Part shown: piece after piece, positions 63,970 to 64,000 of the stretch | Position numbering within the stretch: the stretch's first letter is position 1 | Layout: the number at the start of each line of letters is the position of its first letter | Assembly (NCBI RefSeq): GCF_019331675.1 | Contig: NZ_JAHBBJ010000007.1 | Coordinates: 62,001-126,000 of the forward strand | DNA length: 64,000 bases | Reading direction: 5' to 3' | DNA from: Bifidobacterium miconisargentati | GTDB lineage: Bacteria > Actinomycetota > Actinomycetes > Actinomycetales > Bifidobacteriaceae | Program-made: the position numbers and the translations under genes | Notes under the pieces: model-generated | What the model saw: the letters and a program-made list of their open reading frames with translations, nothing else | Databases searched by the model: none | Told to the model about the DNA's origin: nothing

Positions 63970-64000
63970 GATGGCCACTGTACGACAGGACGATGGACCG

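Overview
The window looks like a chromosomal segment of a Bifidobacterium (Actinobacteria, high GC). The evidence is the trpC-trpB gene fusion, the actinobacterial order pgsA / DUF881 / DUF1290 / DUF881 / GarA-type FHA / FtsR-type MerR, RbpA next to a HelY-type helicase and a PafBC-type WYL regulator, and a bifidobacterial-style UTP-glucose-1-phosphate uridylyltransferase. No rRNA, tRNA, CRISPR array or insertion sequence was recognised. The species was not assigned.

Layout. 1-7.6 kb: a histidine kinase/OmpR-type regulator pair, two paralogous lipoproteins plus a third C-terminal remnant, and a MacAB-like adaptor/ATPase/permease operon. Both lipoprotein genes carry a similar 11-bp-period direct repeat upstream, which looks like the regulator's binding site. 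7.8-13.8 kb: a condensin-like operon matching Wadjet jetA-jetB-jetC (MksF-MksE-MksB), with no jetD beside it. 14-21.5 kb: a small unknown protein, a MATE exporter, a frameshifted peptidase E, an MFS exporter, a VOC protein, a LuxR-type two-component system and an SdpI-like membrane protein. 21.6-28.3 kb: a DinJ/YafQ toxin-antitoxin pair, a DUF2142 membrane protein, GNAT and ASCH proteins, and a GT2/GT-C glycosyltransferase pair whose GT-C gene is interrupted by an in-frame TGA.

28.3-39.8 kb is the most distinctive region. Five promoters carry the same 20-bp inverted-repeat operator (consensus TGTCATGCGATTGCWTGACA) a fixed 5 bp upstream of the -35 box. They serve a lactococcin-972-type immunity/ABC operon, a small membrane protein, an ABC-2 operon divergent from a LuxR-type response regulator and its kinase, a gene pair for small membrane proteins, and one more membrane protein. 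A decayed copy of the regulator, with most of the receiver and output region deleted, sits beside the fourth site. This suggests a local regulon of membrane and transport genes, possibly for envelope or bacteriocin defence. A PIN/HTH toxin-antitoxin pair lies inside it.

40-43.8 kb: DUF2316, an SRAP protein, a second MATE exporter and an unknown membrane-anchored protein. 43.9-54 kb is conserved core: trpCB, trpA, lgt, rpe, hisE, hisG, pgsA-like, DUF881/DUF1290/DUF881, a GarA-like FHA protein and FtsR. 54-64 kb: a small membrane protein, a HAD phosphatase, rbpA, helY, a small TatA-positioned membrane protein, a PafBC-like WYL regulator, the uridylyltransferase and a GNAT protein. Six copies of a hairpin-forming 47-49 bp repeat are scattered just after stop codons.
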